Shown here: in pieces, positions 43,450 to 52,186 of the stretch
How positions within the stretch are numbered: position 1 is the stretch's first letter
Layout of the letters: each line of letters begins with the position of its first letter
From: Rhodococcus sp. OK302
GTDB lineage: Bacteria > Actinomycetota > Actinomycetes > Mycobacteriales > Mycobacteriaceae
Direction of reading: 5' to 3'
Assembly: GCF_002245895.1 (NCBI RefSeq)
Contig: NZ_NPJZ01000001.1
Coordinates: 4,953,501-5,017,500 of the forward strand
Length of the DNA: 64,000 nt
Program-made: the position numbers and the translations under genes
The notes under the pieces: model-generated
What the model saw: the letters and a program-made list of their open reading frames with translations, nothing else
What the model was told of the DNA's origin: nothing
The model's database searches: none

Positions 43450-44226
43450 ATGACACGACGATATGTGGTCACAGGCGCCGCCTCAGGCATCGGACGAGCG
43501 AGTGTCGAACGACTCCGCGGTCAAGGTCATCGAGTCATCACAGTTGATATCACCAGTGCCGATATCAACGTCGACCTTTCAGCCTCGGAAGGTCGTGACG
43601 AGATGACACAAGCGGTGACGGCACTCTGCGACGGCCAGGTGGATGCCGTCGTTGCCGTCGCAGGTACGACCGCCCCAACTGCGAAAACCGTGGGCGTCAA
43701 CTTTTTCGGGGCGGTTCGGACACTCGAACTCCTCCGCCCGTTGCTGGCCAAGTCGGATGCGCCCCGTGCAGCGGTGGTGTCGTCGCTGGCCGCCTTACAG
43801 CCGGTCGACGAGAAGCTTCTCGAGCTCCTCCTCGCAGGTGACGAAGCGGCAGCGAAACTCGAGGTCGACCGCATCGGTGATGCGGTAGATGCCACCGGAA
43901 ATAATCCGATGTACACATCAACCAAACGCGCGTTGTCACTGTGGGTCCGAAAGAATGCCTCGGCGCCGGAGTGGGCCGGTTCTCGCATTGCGTTGAACGC
44001 GGTGTCGCCCGGTGTGATTCGCACCCCGATGACGGACCACGGATTCAGCTCAGAGGCAGGGCGTGAGATCTTCTCAGGAATCCCACTCAATGCACCGGCA
44101 GGAAACCCTGAAGTCGTCGCCGCCGCATTGGATTTTCTGACGAGTGCCGAAAATTCATTTACGACCGGCCAGGTACTTTATGTGGACGGAGGAATAGAAT
44201 CAGCATCCCGCTCTGACGAATTCTGA
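43450..44226 (+). CDS. SDR-family oxidoreductase (3-alpha-hydroxysteroid dehydrogenase-like)
   Basis: 258 residues: YVVTGAASGIGRASVERL (cofactor motif TGAASGIG), short strand VITVDITSADINVDLSA, VAVAGTTAPTAKTVGVNFFG in place of the usual NNAG, AAVVSSLAALQP (Ser), MYTSTKRALSLWVRK (Tyr-Lys), NAVSPGVIRTPM and GQVLYVDGG. The compact N-terminal region resembles the HsdA-type subgroup. In the context of a BVMO cluster it could oxidise an alcohol to the ketone substrate. Last gene of the ligase-EthD-SDR unit; a strong hairpin follows. Confidence 0.87.
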   Translation: MTRRYVVTGAASGIGRASVERLRGQGHRVITVDITSADINVDLSASEGRDEMTQAVTALCDGQVDAVVAVAGTTAPTAKTVGVNFFGAVRTLELLRPLLAKSDAPRAAVVSSLAALQPVDEKLLELLLAGDEAAAKLEVDRIGDAVDATGNNPMYTSTKRALSLWVRKNASAPEWAGSRIALNAVSPGVIRTPMTDHGFSSEAGREIFSGIPLNAPAGNPEVVAAALDFLTSAENSFTTGQVLYVDGGIESASRSDEF

Positions 44227-44264
44227 CCCACGATACCCGTCGGAGCACTTGCTCCGGAGTAAAA

Positions 44265-44296
44265 TGAGGCCCTCTCGAGCAATCGGGAGGGCCTCA
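44265..44296. terminator. Bidirectional terminator between SDR and TetR genes
   Basis: TGAGGCCCTC (44265-44274) and GAGGGCCTCA (44287-44296) form a 10-bp stem with a 12-base loop. It lies 39 bases after the SDR stop and abuts the convergent TetR gene stop (44297). A smaller hairpin CGGAGC/GCTCCG lies at 44241-44256. The symmetry suits termination from both sides. Confidence 0.75.
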
Positions 44297-44971
44297 CTAT
44301 GCACCACAATCGTCATTTCGACGTCGTGGATCTATCCCCCATGCGGAACTGAACGCCACTGAACGCAGATTCTCCAGCATTCGCCGGGTTTCACTCGGCT
44401 CAGGCTTCACCAAGCGATCTTGATAATAGGCGTTTATGCTCATGTCATTCAGGACAGTCGCCAATCCCACGTAATCAGAGCTACAGGGCTGCGCCACACC
44501 CGCCAACGCGTCCATTTCGATCTGATGCGCGTATTCGCGGACGAACGATTCCAGCAACGCCGACCACCGGCGACGAATATCGACATCGATACTCACGGCC
44601 TGCATTCCGGCGATCATAACTGCATCGTGGTCAACCCACGTGGAATAGGAGGCATTTGTCAGTCGGTCGTGGTAGTCCTCGATCGATTCGTGAGCGCGTC
44701 GGGGAACTCCGCCCGTCCGCTCGATCCATATGTCCCAAACTTCCGCCACCAAATCACCGAGCACCTCATACTTCGATTCGAAATAAAAGTAGAAGTTTGA
44801 ACGGTTGATACCGGCTGCAGTAGCAATATCTGCCACAGAGAGTTCGAGGAAGTTCCCTTTTGCGAGGAGATCGCGAAACGCGTCTAAGATTGCTCTTTTT
44901 TGAAGCTCACCCTTCGAAGGATGCTGGCGTCGAGAACTCGAGGCTGGTTCATGGTTCTCGATCATAGGCAT
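44297..44971 (-). CDS. EthR-like TetR-family regulator
   Basis: 224 residues. HTH about 25-70 (ILDAFRDLLAKGNFLELSVADIATAAGINRSNFYFYFESKYEVLGDLV) and a ligand domain with WVDHDAVMIAGMQAVSIDVDIRRRWSALLESFVREYAHQIE. The pattern SRxNFYFYFxSK and the downstream 'AGMQA ... W ... L' arrangement recall M. tuberculosis EthR, the repressor of the BVMO gene ethA. Placed at the end of the BVMO/ligase cluster, it is the natural candidate for its regulator. The link is by analogy and position. Confidence 0.85.
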   Translation of the reverse strand: MPMIENHEPASSSRRQHPSKGELQKRAILDAFRDLLAKGNFLELSVADIATAAGINRSNFYFYFESKYEVLGDLVAEVWDIWIERTGGVPRRAHESIEDYHDRLTNASYSTWVDHDAVMIAGMQAVSIDVDIRRRWSALLESFVREYAHQIEMDALAGVAQPCSSDYVGLATVLNDMSINAYYQDRLVKPEPSETRRMLENLRSVAFSSAWGIDPRRRNDDCGA

Positions 44972-45071
44972 GACTAGATCATACCGAGGTCACCCGAACG
45001 ACTGACTGACATGCTGCGCTATGCCCGTGAGACGATCGATTCTCGCCGGGACGGGTCCGGACCACCCAGAC

Positions 45072-45250
45072 TTGCCCAACGGTTACAGCGGCCTGCCGCC
45101 GCAGAGGTCCTGTCCGCGCGCCAATGCGGGCGTGACGTGTCCGACCTTCCAACAGGACGGGAGTTCCTGCCGGACCTCCATGAGCAGCGTCCACGAACGC
45201 TTACTCTCACTGACAGTCGAGCACATAGACCCTCGGGACTTCTGATCCTT
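45072..45250 (+). pseudogene. C-terminal remnant of a tyrosine recombinase (integrase)
   Basis: The plus strand from 45072 reads LPNGYSGLPPQRSCPRANAG then VTCPTF, the Cys-containing C-terminal signature I recognise from actinobacterial integrases (usual form LPNGYCGLPLQQSCPHxNxCLTCPxF). After VTCPTFQ a frame change is needed to continue as TGREFLPDLHEQRPRTLTLT, the next conserved block. Two of the Cys are lost (GYSGL, NAGVT). Only the last 60 or so codons remain. Trace of a past mobile element. Confidence 0.65.
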
Positions 45251-45354
45251 CCGCATTTGAAACAACGAAACGCACTGAGCTGCAACAAATAAGAGAGATT
45301 CTTCATCTCAGGCGACGGCGAGGGCCGCCACTGCTGTATGGGTCCCGTATCTCG

Positions 45355-45433
45355 CCGGGGCCTGTCCGTCGATCGTGATCAACGAACTCGATTACGCCCA
45401 AACTTAGTGTGACACCACGTCTCACGCAACCCC
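45355..45433. repeat. Dispersed repeat, copy B
   Basis: Matches 19036-19105 over about 66-70 bases with two mismatches, including the imperfect palindrome GTGACAC-cac-GTCTCAC. This copy begins 11 bases beyond the stop codon of the KAS-like gene at 45444 and has no gene directly downstream on the minus strand before the integrase remnant. The weaker flanking similarity (GACGGACAGG against GACGAACAGG) extends the match to about 45355. Confidence 0.75.
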
Positions 45434-45443
45434 TGTCGTGGAC

Positions 45444-46367
45444 TTATTCCGACCCGGCACCGTCAAGTCCTGTCGCCGTGTGCGCTTCGTGGTTTGGCGG
45501 GACGTTGTATAGAGCGGCACCGGCTGTCACGCCGGCTCCCACTGTTACAAGAATTATCCGTGTACCCGCAGACCGTCGGGGTTCGTCCCTCTCCAAACCT
45601 GCGATCAGTGCAGCGGTATGTATGTGCTCGTCTTCGGCAACGGTGACGCCTGAACTGGGTATCCCCAGCTTTGTTGCCAATGCCGAACGAAAACCTGGGC
45701 AGGCGGGAGCGGCCACGATGGAATCGACCGCCGCCAGATCGAGTTCCGCCTGCTGCAGACAGGCAGCGACTACTTCGTAGCCTGCTGCGGCGTAGTCGTC
45801 GTCGAGCGAATCAGACTCGTTGAAACGCAGTATATTTCGGTTTTCGGATTGGCTGACCGTTGCCCGGAAAGAATCACCACCGTCGAAATTGTTCAGCCAC
45901 TGCACCGGGCCGAGCCCGTACTCATCGTCGGTCCAACGACACAACGCAGCTCCCCCGACTGCTGAAAACGGAAACCGCTCACTGAGCCGATGTCCCGGGT
46001 CAGCATCACTGGCGACGACGAGGGCACGTTCGATCACGTGAGAGCGAAGGAATCCGTCGACAATCTGCAGTGCGGTCAGGACACCACAGGTGCCGTTCGC
46101 AATATCGAAGGAGAAGGTGCCGTGCTCGCCGGTGTGCGGATCCTCCGGATGCGCCCCGATGTCGTCCTGGATCATCGCCGCGAGGGCCGGCTCACCGAGG
46201 TTGCGGTCACGATACAGACCGGCGTTCAGGAGCAGATCCAGTTCGTCCGGGCGGCAATCGGCCTGTTCGAGGCAAGACTTCGCCGCCGCTACCGCAAGGT
46301 GAAGTGCGCTGTGCCGACTCAGCCATCCAGCCCGAGTGACGTACAGCTGCTCAATGATCGTTCCCAT
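45444..46367 (-). CDS. KAS III-like protein, apparently lacking the catalytic triad
   Basis: 307 residues of the thiolase superfamily (FabH-like). Aligned to its neighbour, the nucleophile segment FDLSNACAG reads FDIANGTCG. The Cys position is Thr93, with a Cys one place later. The His of THQTS corresponds to a VAAPAC segment, and the Asn of YGNTAS to AEDEHI. All three catalytic residues therefore look replaced. It overlaps the active KAS gene by 17 bases and should form a complex with it, as PqsB does with PqsC or chain-length factors do with ketosynthases. Substrate unknown. Confidence 0.75.
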   Translation of the reverse strand: MGTIIEQLYVTRAGWLSRHSALHLAVAAAKSCLEQADCRPDELDLLLNAGLYRDRNLGEPALAAMIQDDIGAHPEDPHTGEHGTFSFDIANGTCGVLTALQIVDGFLRSHVIERALVVASDADPGHRLSERFPFSAVGGAALCRWTDDEYGLGPVQWLNNFDGGDSFRATVSQSENRNILRFNESDSLDDDYAAAGYEVVAACLQQAELDLAAVDSIVAAPACPGFRSALATKLGIPSSGVTVAEDEHIHTAALIAGLERDEPRRSAGTRIILVTVGAGVTAGAALYNVPPNHEAHTATGLDGAGSE

Positions 46368-47454
46368 AGCGCGCCACCAGTCCTTCGTCGATTTCCACCA
46401 GCACTACCCCGATCTCCAACCCGGAGGCCAAGGAGATCAACGCGACAGTCTCGCCGGGCTTGATCCGCCCAGCCTCGAGTTCTTCGACCAACGCCACGGT
46501 GTGGGTTGTCGATGCCGTGTTCCCGTATCGATCGACAGTGATGACCGCGTCGTGCCGCGGACTGTCACCGAACGACGCCTCCATCTGCGCCATACCCTTC
46601 TTGATTGCCCGCGCCGAAGTTTGATGGGTGATCACATGGTCTATGTCGTGGATCGACAGCCCGAGTGTGTCGAGTACTTCGTGCAGCAGCAACGGAGTGT
46701 CGGCGATAGCGGCCTTCTGAATGGCTCGCGAATTGGTGAACATGCGAGCACCCGGCGCATTGCCCTTCGGGTAAGCCAGGCACAACCGGCTGTAATCGGC
46801 GACAGTCGTAAATCCGGCGAGCCGGATCCCCGCCGCACCGGCGGGCGCACGTTCGAGGACAAGCGCCGCGCCCGCATCGCCCAAGGTCAGGGAAGCTAAC
46901 TCTTTGCTCATGATGTTGTGAATATGCTTCGCTGCATTCTGACCGAGCTGCGAAATGTACTCACCGCTCACGACCAGCGCCCGCTCGATCAAGCCCTGGC
47001 GAATCCAGTTGTTGGCCACCATCACACCGGTGAGCATCCCAGCGCAAGCATTCGATAAATCGAAAGTCATAGCCTTGTCGGCCCCGAGAGCCTGCGCAAC
47101 GCCACTACTCATTGTCGGCTCGAGCCACTGAGTGAGGCCGCCACGAAACTTGGTGATGCTGCAGCTGATCACCACGTTTATCGACTCGGCGGCACAACCC
47201 GACCGTCGCAATGCATCCTGCGCGGCTGCAATCGCAAGTGTGTAGGAATCCTCGTCGCCCACACTGACCCGACGCTCGTGGATTCCAGTCAGTCGTTCGA
47301 GGTCGACATGAGTTTCGTGGCGTGTTGTTGCCATCAAATCCTCGGTCGTGAGTCGTGTGACGGGAAGATGCCGACCTGCCCCGGCCACCCTCGTTCGATA
47401 CGGCTCTCGTGTGTCGTGGCATTCCGAGTCCGTCACCAGCCAGTGTTTGACCAT
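46351..47454 (-). CDS. KAS III (FabH/PqsC-like) condensing enzyme, catalytic subunit
   Basis: 367 residues. Complete Cys-His-Asn triad: C137 in FDLSNACAGML, H277 in VITHQTSARA, N312 in RYGNTASTTH. The N-terminal half starts with RTRVAGAGRHLPVTRLTTEDLMA, typical of 3-oxoacyl-ACP synthase III, and GDAGAALVLE is present. It would condense an acyl thioester with a second acyl or amine-type acceptor. RBS GAGGAA precedes ATG 47454. It is followed by the overlapping triad-less homologue and preceded by a Met-rich small ORF and a SHOCT gene on the same strand. Not the housekeeping fabH by context. Confidence 0.87.
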   Translation of the reverse strand: MVKHWLVTDSECHDTREPYRTRVAGAGRHLPVTRLTTEDLMATTRHETHVDLERLTGIHERRVSVGDEDSYTLAIAAAQDALRRSGCAAESINVVISCSITKFRGGLTQWLEPTMSSGVAQALGADKAMTFDLSNACAGMLTGVMVANNWIRQGLIERALVVSGEYISQLGQNAAKHIHNIMSKELASLTLGDAGAALVLERAPAGAAGIRLAGFTTVADYSRLCLAYPKGNAPGARMFTNSRAIQKAAIADTPLLLHEVLDTLGLSIHDIDHVITHQTSARAIKKGMAQMEASFGDSPRHDAVITVDRYGNTASTTHTVALVEELEAGRIKPGETVALISLASGLEIGVVLVEIDEGLVARYGNDH

Positions 47455-47493
47455 TTCACTCGATTCCTCGCTCTGGGATTCCTCACTCCGGAG

Positions 47494-47583
47494 TTACTTC
47501 ATCGGCATCATCTGCATGGGCGGCAGTATGCCCATGCCGTGGAGAAACATCATGAACATGTGGAACATCTGCATCGCATCCAT
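47494..47583 (-). CDS. 29-residue methionine-rich peptide
   Basis: The ORF encodes MDAMQMFHMFMMFLHGMGIL then PPMQMMPMK: 11 Met in 29 residues, plus two His and no Cys. The ribosome site is near-perfect (AAGGAGGTGAT), placing the ATG at 47583 eight bases after GGAGG. A second ATG at 47589 lies too close to the SD. It sits between the SHOCT gene (36 bases upstream) and the KAS III gene (40 bases downstream), all on one strand. Clusters of Met with His (MQMFHMFMM) are the pattern of Cu(I)-binding segments. I do not recognise the peptide family. Confidence 0.6.
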   Translation of the reverse strand: MDAMQMFHMFMMFLHGMGILPPMQMMPMK

Positions 47584-47618
47584 TGCCATCACCTCCTTCG
47601 AGATTCACTGCGAATTAC

Positions 47619-47909
47619 TCAGGGGGACGGCTCTGTTCGTAAAACAGTCAGGCGGCTCCTGTACTCGGCCTCGTCGATCTCCCCACGCGCGTAACGCTCG
47701 GCAAGAAGTTGCTCTGCGCTGTGATGCGGCGGCGGAAAACTTGCCGACGGACTGCTTCCGGACGACCTACTCCCAGACTCCGCGGGTCCGTGTCCGGCAT
47801 AGCGAATCAGCAGAAAAATACCCAAGATCAACAGGCCCCAGAACAGGGCCATACCAACGAACATCAGTACGTAACCCCAACCCCAACTACCGGAATAATG
47901 GTCGTACAT
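47619..47909 (-). CDS. SHOCT-domain small membrane protein
   Basis: 96 residues from ATG 47909, preceded by GGAGG nine bases away. The N-terminus MYDHYSGSWGWGYVLMFVGM leads into one transmembrane helix (VLMFVGMALFWGLLILGIFLLIRYA). A Ser/Pro-rich linker and a C-terminal SHOCT motif follow (AEQLLAERYARGEIDEAEYRSRLTVL). In actinobacteria, proteins with this exact layout are often found near copper or heavy-metal genes; their function is unknown. An open frame extends upstream to 48050 without family-like sequence. First gene of the SHOCT - Met-rich peptide - KAS - KAS unit. Confidence 0.85.
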   Translation of the reverse strand: MYDHYSGSWGWGYVLMFVGMALFWGLLILGIFLLIRYAGHGPAESGSRSSGSSPSASFPPPHHSAEQLLAERYARGEIDEAEYRSRLTVLRTEPSP

Positions 47910-48198
47910 CACAACGGGCCTCCAAGTTCTCCATGCGGCCGTGCGCACTCCCTCGAAGGGGCGTCTCACGCGCCTTCCCTCAGGATGCGCTGTTCCCCGA
48001 CGCATCCACAGGGTCTTTCTGCTCGACTTCCACGAGCAAAAAAGTGTCATCCGTCCTGCCGCAAGTCCTTGTCTTAGGGCACTTCTGCTCCATCTGCCCC
48101 ACTAGCCCCAACCGTGGAATCCTGCCGGTTTCCGGAGCGTTTCAGAGAAGTAACAGGGTGGTAATCAGCGACCCCCGGTTGAATGAGAAGTGCACATT

Positions 48199-49455
48199 AT
48201 GACGAACCTCCCCGAGTTCGAGGAGTTGCTTCCGACCGACCTTGCACCGACGGTCCGTCGCGACATTTCAGCCGTGATTCCCACTGTTTCCACGCCACGC
48301 GTCATGCTGGTCGACCCGCGGTTCGGCCAGCTGGCGGGGCAATTCTTTCGCCTCTTCGAACGCCCTTCCAGCGGCGGTGGAGCATTGGCGGTCTATCTCG
48401 GCGGGGAGCCCGTCGTCGATATCTGGGCAGGGTGGTCGACTCGGGATACCCGCTGGCTACCCGACACCGTGTCTGTGTCCTTCTCCACTGGAAAGGGTGT
48501 TGCCAGTACGGTTTTGCACCGTGTCGTGGAACGTGGGCTGATCGATTACGACACACCGGTCGCCGAGTATTGGCCGGAGTTCGCAAGTGCAGGCAAGGAA
48601 ACTGTGACGGTGCGGCAACTGATGACCCACCAGGCCGGGTTGCATCGTGTACGCGGCCTGGTTCCGGGCCGATTGGCGCTGCTCGATCACGACAGCATCG
48701 TCGGCGCCCTCGCATTGGCCGCACCGGACCGTCGCCGTCTCACCACACCCGGTTATCACGCAGTCACATTCGGTTCGCTGGTCGCCGAACTGACAACTCG
48801 CGCAACTGGTTCATCGTTTACGGACCTGGTCCGCACAGAGATCGCGGAACCTCTCGGAATTCCGGAATTCTGGTTCCAGGTACCCGAGGACGAACGCCAT
48901 CGCATCGCAAAGCTGTTCCCCCGCATCAATCAGTTCAAGGTTCCGTGGGACACCGCTTCCTTCGCGTTGACCCGGTTGCCAGCGCTCAGGAATATCGCGG
49001 ATGCCGGTATGCCGGCGGGGTTCGACCAGTTGGTCCGCAATCCCTCGATCCACGATTACGTCATGCCCGGATGGAACGGCGTTTTCAGTGCTCGCGCCCT
49101 TGCCCGAATGTACGCAGCACTTGCCAACCAGGGAATGGTGGGAGGCAACAGATTTCTAAGTGAAGAAACCCTGGAACAGATGGGCGAGGTACAGACCACG
49201 GCGCGCGACTATGTGCTCGGAATCCGCATGAACTGGCGACTCGGCTATCACTCGGCCTTTGTTGCCAGCCGCAATTCGTCGCTGCAGGCCTTCGGGCACT
49301 ACGGACTCGGCGGATCAGGGGCATTTGCCGACCCGGAGACAGGCTTGTCTGTGGCATTCGTGACCAACCGAATGGGCGGTGCCCTCACTCCGTTTGCCGA
49401 CCTCAGGTTGGCAAAACTGGGCGCCCAGGCGGAATCGATCGCACGCAGAGTGTGA
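48199..49455 (+). CDS. Beta-lactamase-family serine hydrolase (esterase EstB/LipE type)
   Basis: 418 residues of the class C beta-lactamase-like fold. Nucleophile motif Ser-Thr-Gly-Lys in [14 protein letters not shown], Tyr of the second motif in [17 protein letters not shown], and a C-terminal [27 protein letters not shown] that replaces KTG with GHYG. These proteins are cytoplasmic or cell-wall esterases, not antibiotic resistance enzymes. No signal peptide is visible. ATG 48199 is used; an upstream in-frame ATG at 48190 is possible. Divergent from the SHOCT-KAS unit. Confidence 0.87.
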   Translation: MTNLPEFEELLPTDLAPTVRRDISAVIPTVSTPRVMLVDPRFGQLAGQFFRLFERPSSGGGALAVYLGGEPVVDIWAGWSTRDTRWLPDTVSVSFSTGKGVASTVLHRVVERGLIDYDTPVAEYWPEFASAGKETVTVRQLMTHQAGLHRVRGLVPGRLALLDHDSIVGALALAAPDRRRLTTPGYHAVTFGSLVAELTTRATGSSFTDLVRTEIAEPLGIPEFWFQVPEDERHRIAKLFPRINQFKVPWDTASFALTRLPALRNIADAGMPAGFDQLVRNPSIHDYVMPGWNGVFSARALARMYAALANQGMVGGNRFLSEETLEQMGEVQTTARDYVLGIRMNWRLGYHSAFVASRNSSLQAFGHYGLGGSGAFADPETGLSVAFVTNRMGGALTPFADLRLAKLGAQAESIARRV

Positions 49456-49621
49456 ACCGGCAACGCACTGTCAGCGATTGGTCTGGGAACCCTGTACCAA
49501 AGGTGAACGGCCGTTTAGCGTAGTCAGTATGCGCTCGAGTCCGCATACATTTGCTCGAGGCGCAACCACAGCTTTGCCACGGTCTCAACGAAAACACAGA
49601 CTCCACGAACTAGGAGTAGCA

Positions 49622-50548
49622 ATGAGCACGATCATCGAAGTTCACGAGTTGGTGAAGACTTTCGGACGAACTCGGGCGTTGGACGAGCTCGAACTCACCG
49701 TCGACGAAGGGCAGGTACACGGATTCCTCGGCCCCAACGGCGCGGGTAAATCGACCACCCTCCGTGTCCTGCTCGGCAGCCTGCATCCGGACAGCGGCGA
49801 GGCTACCGTTTTCGGACGCAACCCGTGGCGAGATGCCGTCGAACTGCACCGCGACATGGCTTATGTCCCAGGCGACGTGACACTGTGGCCGTCGTTGTCG
49901 GGTGGGGAAACAATCGATCTCCTGGCGCGAATGCGAGGAGGGTTGGACAGCCCGCGCAAGAAGGAGCTGATCGAGCGTTTCGACCTTGATCCGCGGAAGA
50001 AGGGTCGCGCGTATTCGAAGGGCAATCGTCAGAAGGTCACGCTGATCTCGGCGCTCTCTTCAAACGCTCGACTGCTCCTTCTCGACGAACCGACTTCCGG
50101 CCTGGATCCTTTGATGGAAAAGGTCTTTCGCGAGTGCGTCTCGGAGGCCAGTAACCGTGGAGTGACCGTCCTACTGTCCAGCCACATCCTGTCCGAGGTG
50201 GAGGCGCTCTGCGAACGCGTCACCATCATCAGGTCCGGGCGGACGGTTGAATCCGGAACACTCGAGTCCATGCGGCATCTGAGTCGCACCTCCATTACCG
50301 CCGAACTTCTCGGGGACCCTGGCGATCTCAGCCAAATCAAAGGTGTGGAAGACATCCAACTCGTCGGGTCGACGTTGCATTGTCAGGTAGACAGCGAGCA
50401 TCTGGGCGCGCTCATCCGTGTGCTGGGCGATACCGGAGTGCGCAGTCTCATCAGTGCGCCGCCCACTCTCGAGGAACTCTTCTTGCGCCACTACGGGATC
50501 GACGACGCGACGTCGTCCCCCGAGCCTGCGGAGGAAGTGAAGGCATGA
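49622..50548 (+). CDS. ABC transporter ATP-binding protein
   Basis: 308 residues. Walker [11 protein letters not shown]-loop region [24 protein letters not shown], signature motif YSKGNRQKV (in place of LSGGQ), Walker [15 protein letters not shown] and the switch His in LLSSHIL. The C-terminal DUF4162-like portion is from about 215. The atypical signature SKGNRQ is usual for this export subfamily. Start at ATG 49622 with AGGAG upstream; the frame extension to 49379 is inside the hydrolase gene. Coupled to the permease by an ATGA overlap. Confidence 0.93.
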   Translation: MSTIIEVHELVKTFGRTRALDELELTVDEGQVHGFLGPNGAGKSTTLRVLLGSLHPDSGEATVFGRNPWRDAVELHRDMAYVPGDVTLWPSLSGGETIDLLARMRGGLDSPRKKELIERFDLDPRKKGRAYSKGNRQKVTLISALSSNARLLLLDEPTSGLDPLMEKVFRECVSEASNRGVTVLLSSHILSEVEALCERVTIIRSGRTVESGTLESMRHLSRTSITAELLGDPGDLSQIKGVEDIQLVGSTLHCQVDSEHLGALIRVLGDTGVRSLISAPPTLEELFLRHYGIDDATSSPEPAEEVKA

Positions 50549-52182
50549 GCACCCCCACGATCTCGCGCCCACAGTTCAGCGAGCACGAACCAGTCTCGAA
50601 CTCGAATTTCACAGGAACCCTTCACTTCTTGCGCTTGTACCTCCGCCGAGATCGAATTGCACTCCCCCTGTGGATTCTGATCTTCGCCTCTGCGCCTGGT
50701 CTGTACGTGGCCAGCATCTCCGGCATCTACACTTCCCCTGAGCAACTCGCCGCGTTCGCGGCAACAACAGCGGCAAGTCCGGCCGAGATCGCGATGTACG
50801 GCCCGATCTTCAACTCCAGTCTGGGATCGGTCGGGGTCTGGAAGGCTGGAATATACTCCACCCTGATCGCAATTGCCGTGATCCTCACGATCATTCGTCA
50901 TACGCGAGCCGAAGAGGAAAACGGCAGAACCGAGCTTCTCGACTCCACCTCCGTTGGACGATACTCGAGTCTGACCGCAGCGCTGATTGTCGCCGGCGGT
51001 GCATCGATCCTCACCGGAATTCTCTGTACCGCATCACTTCTCACTCACAATCTTCCTACTGCAGGTTCGGTCGCATTCGGCGCCGCACTCGCCGGTTCCG
51101 GTATGGTTTTCACTGGTGTTGCAGCCGTCGCGGCGCAACTGACTCCCAGCGCCCGAGTCGCCCGCGGAATCGCGATGTCGGCGCTTGGCGTCGCGTTCGC
51201 GCTGCGTGCCATCGGTGACGCAGGATCGGGGACGCTCTCATGGTTTTCACCCTTGGGCTGGGCCCTGCAGATCCGCGCCTATGCCGACGAACGTTGGTGG
51301 GTTCTACTACCCACCCTCGTTACTGCTGCCGCACTTACCTGGAGCGCCTACGCACTCCTACGCAGACGCGACGTCGGCGGAGGACTGATTGCCGAGCGCG
51401 AAGGCCCAGCGGTTGCATCCTCGAGCCTCACGGGAACTCTGGGGCTGGCGTGGCGAATGCAGCGCGGCACACTTGCAGCGTGGACTGTCGGTCTGGGGTT
51501 GTACGGTCTGCTCATCGGCAGTGCTGCACAGGGCGTCGGCGGACAAGTCGGTGACAGCCAAGCCATCCGCGACATCATCACGCGTATGGGCGGATCCCCT
51601 TCACTCGAGAAGTCATTCATCGGCTACGCATTCATCATGCTGGGAATAGCAGCTGCGGCCTACACGGTGTCTGCGTCGCTACGCCTGCACTCCGAGGAAA
51701 CTGCCCAACGCGTCGAACCCGTAACCGCTGGCTCGATTGGCCGAATCCGCTGGGCATCGAGCCACATCGTGTTTGCACTGCTCGGCCCGGCAATCGCACT
51801 CCTCGTTGCCGGAGTTGCAGCAGGAGTGACGTACGGAGTGGCCAACGGCGATGTGGGAGGCACCTTGCCGTCCATTCTCGGTGCTGCACTTGTGCAACTG
51901 CCGGCGGTGTGGGTACTCACCGGAGTCACTGTCTTCCTGTTCGGAGTGATCCCGAGATTCACGCCGGTCGCGTGGGGCGTCTTCGTTGCTTTTCTCTTCA
52001 TCTTCCTGGTCGGATCGATCGCGCAACTCCCCCAGTTGGTACTCGATCTCGAACCGTTCACCCACGCACCGAAACTGCCCGGTGCACCATTCGAAGCAAC
52101 ACCTCTCGTGTGGTTGACGCTCATCGCAGCGGCACTGATTGCGACAGGTCTAGCCGCTTTCCGACGACGGGACCTACGCTGA
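50545..52182 (+). CDS. ABC exporter permease (polyketide antibiotic/tetronasin exporter type)
   Basis: 545 residues with about 12 predicted membrane helices in two halves of six, a fused pair of ABC-2 type domains. Examples are [72 protein letters not shown] and [19 protein letters not shown]. The motif [17 protein letters not shown] is shared by exporters annotated for tetronasin or other polyketides. With the ATP-binding protein it forms an exporter of hydrophobic compounds. Ends five bases before the convergent WS/DGAT gene. Confidence 0.9.
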   Translation: MSTPTISRPQFSEHEPVSNSNFTGTLHFLRLYLRRDRIALPLWILIFASAPGLYVASISGIYTSPEQLAAFAATTAASPAEIAMYGPIFNSSLGSVGVWKAGIYSTLIAIAVILTIIRHTRAEEENGRTELLDSTSVGRYSSLTAALIVAGGASILTGILCTASLLTHNLPTAGSVAFGAALAGSGMVFTGVAAVAAQLTPSARVARGIAMSALGVAFALRAIGDAGSGTLSWFSPLGWALQIRAYADERWWVLLPTLVTAAALTWSAYALLRRRDVGGGLIAEREGPAVASSSLTGTLGLAWRMQRGTLAAWTVGLGLYGLLIGSAAQGVGGQVGDSQAIRDIITRMGGSPSLEKSFIGYAFIMLGIAAAAYTVSASLRLHSEETAQRVEPVTAGSIGRIRWASSHIVFALLGPAIALLVAGVAAGVTYGVANGDVGGTLPSILGAALVQLPAVWVLTGVTVFLFGVIPRFTPVAWGVFVAFLFIFLVGSIAQLPQLVLDLEPFTHAPKLPGAPFEATPLVWLTLIAAALIATGLAAFRRRDLR

Positions 52183-52186
52183 CCAT

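Noticed and set aside
45011..45292. Short plus-strand ORFs in the 45.0-45.3 kb gap as new genes
   Set aside because: They are two frames of one integrase C-terminal remnant; neither is complete.
48199..49455. Antibiotic beta-lactamase
   Set aside because: The fold is shared, but the third motif is GHYG-like instead of KTG and no export signal is present; esterase-type hydrolase is more likely.
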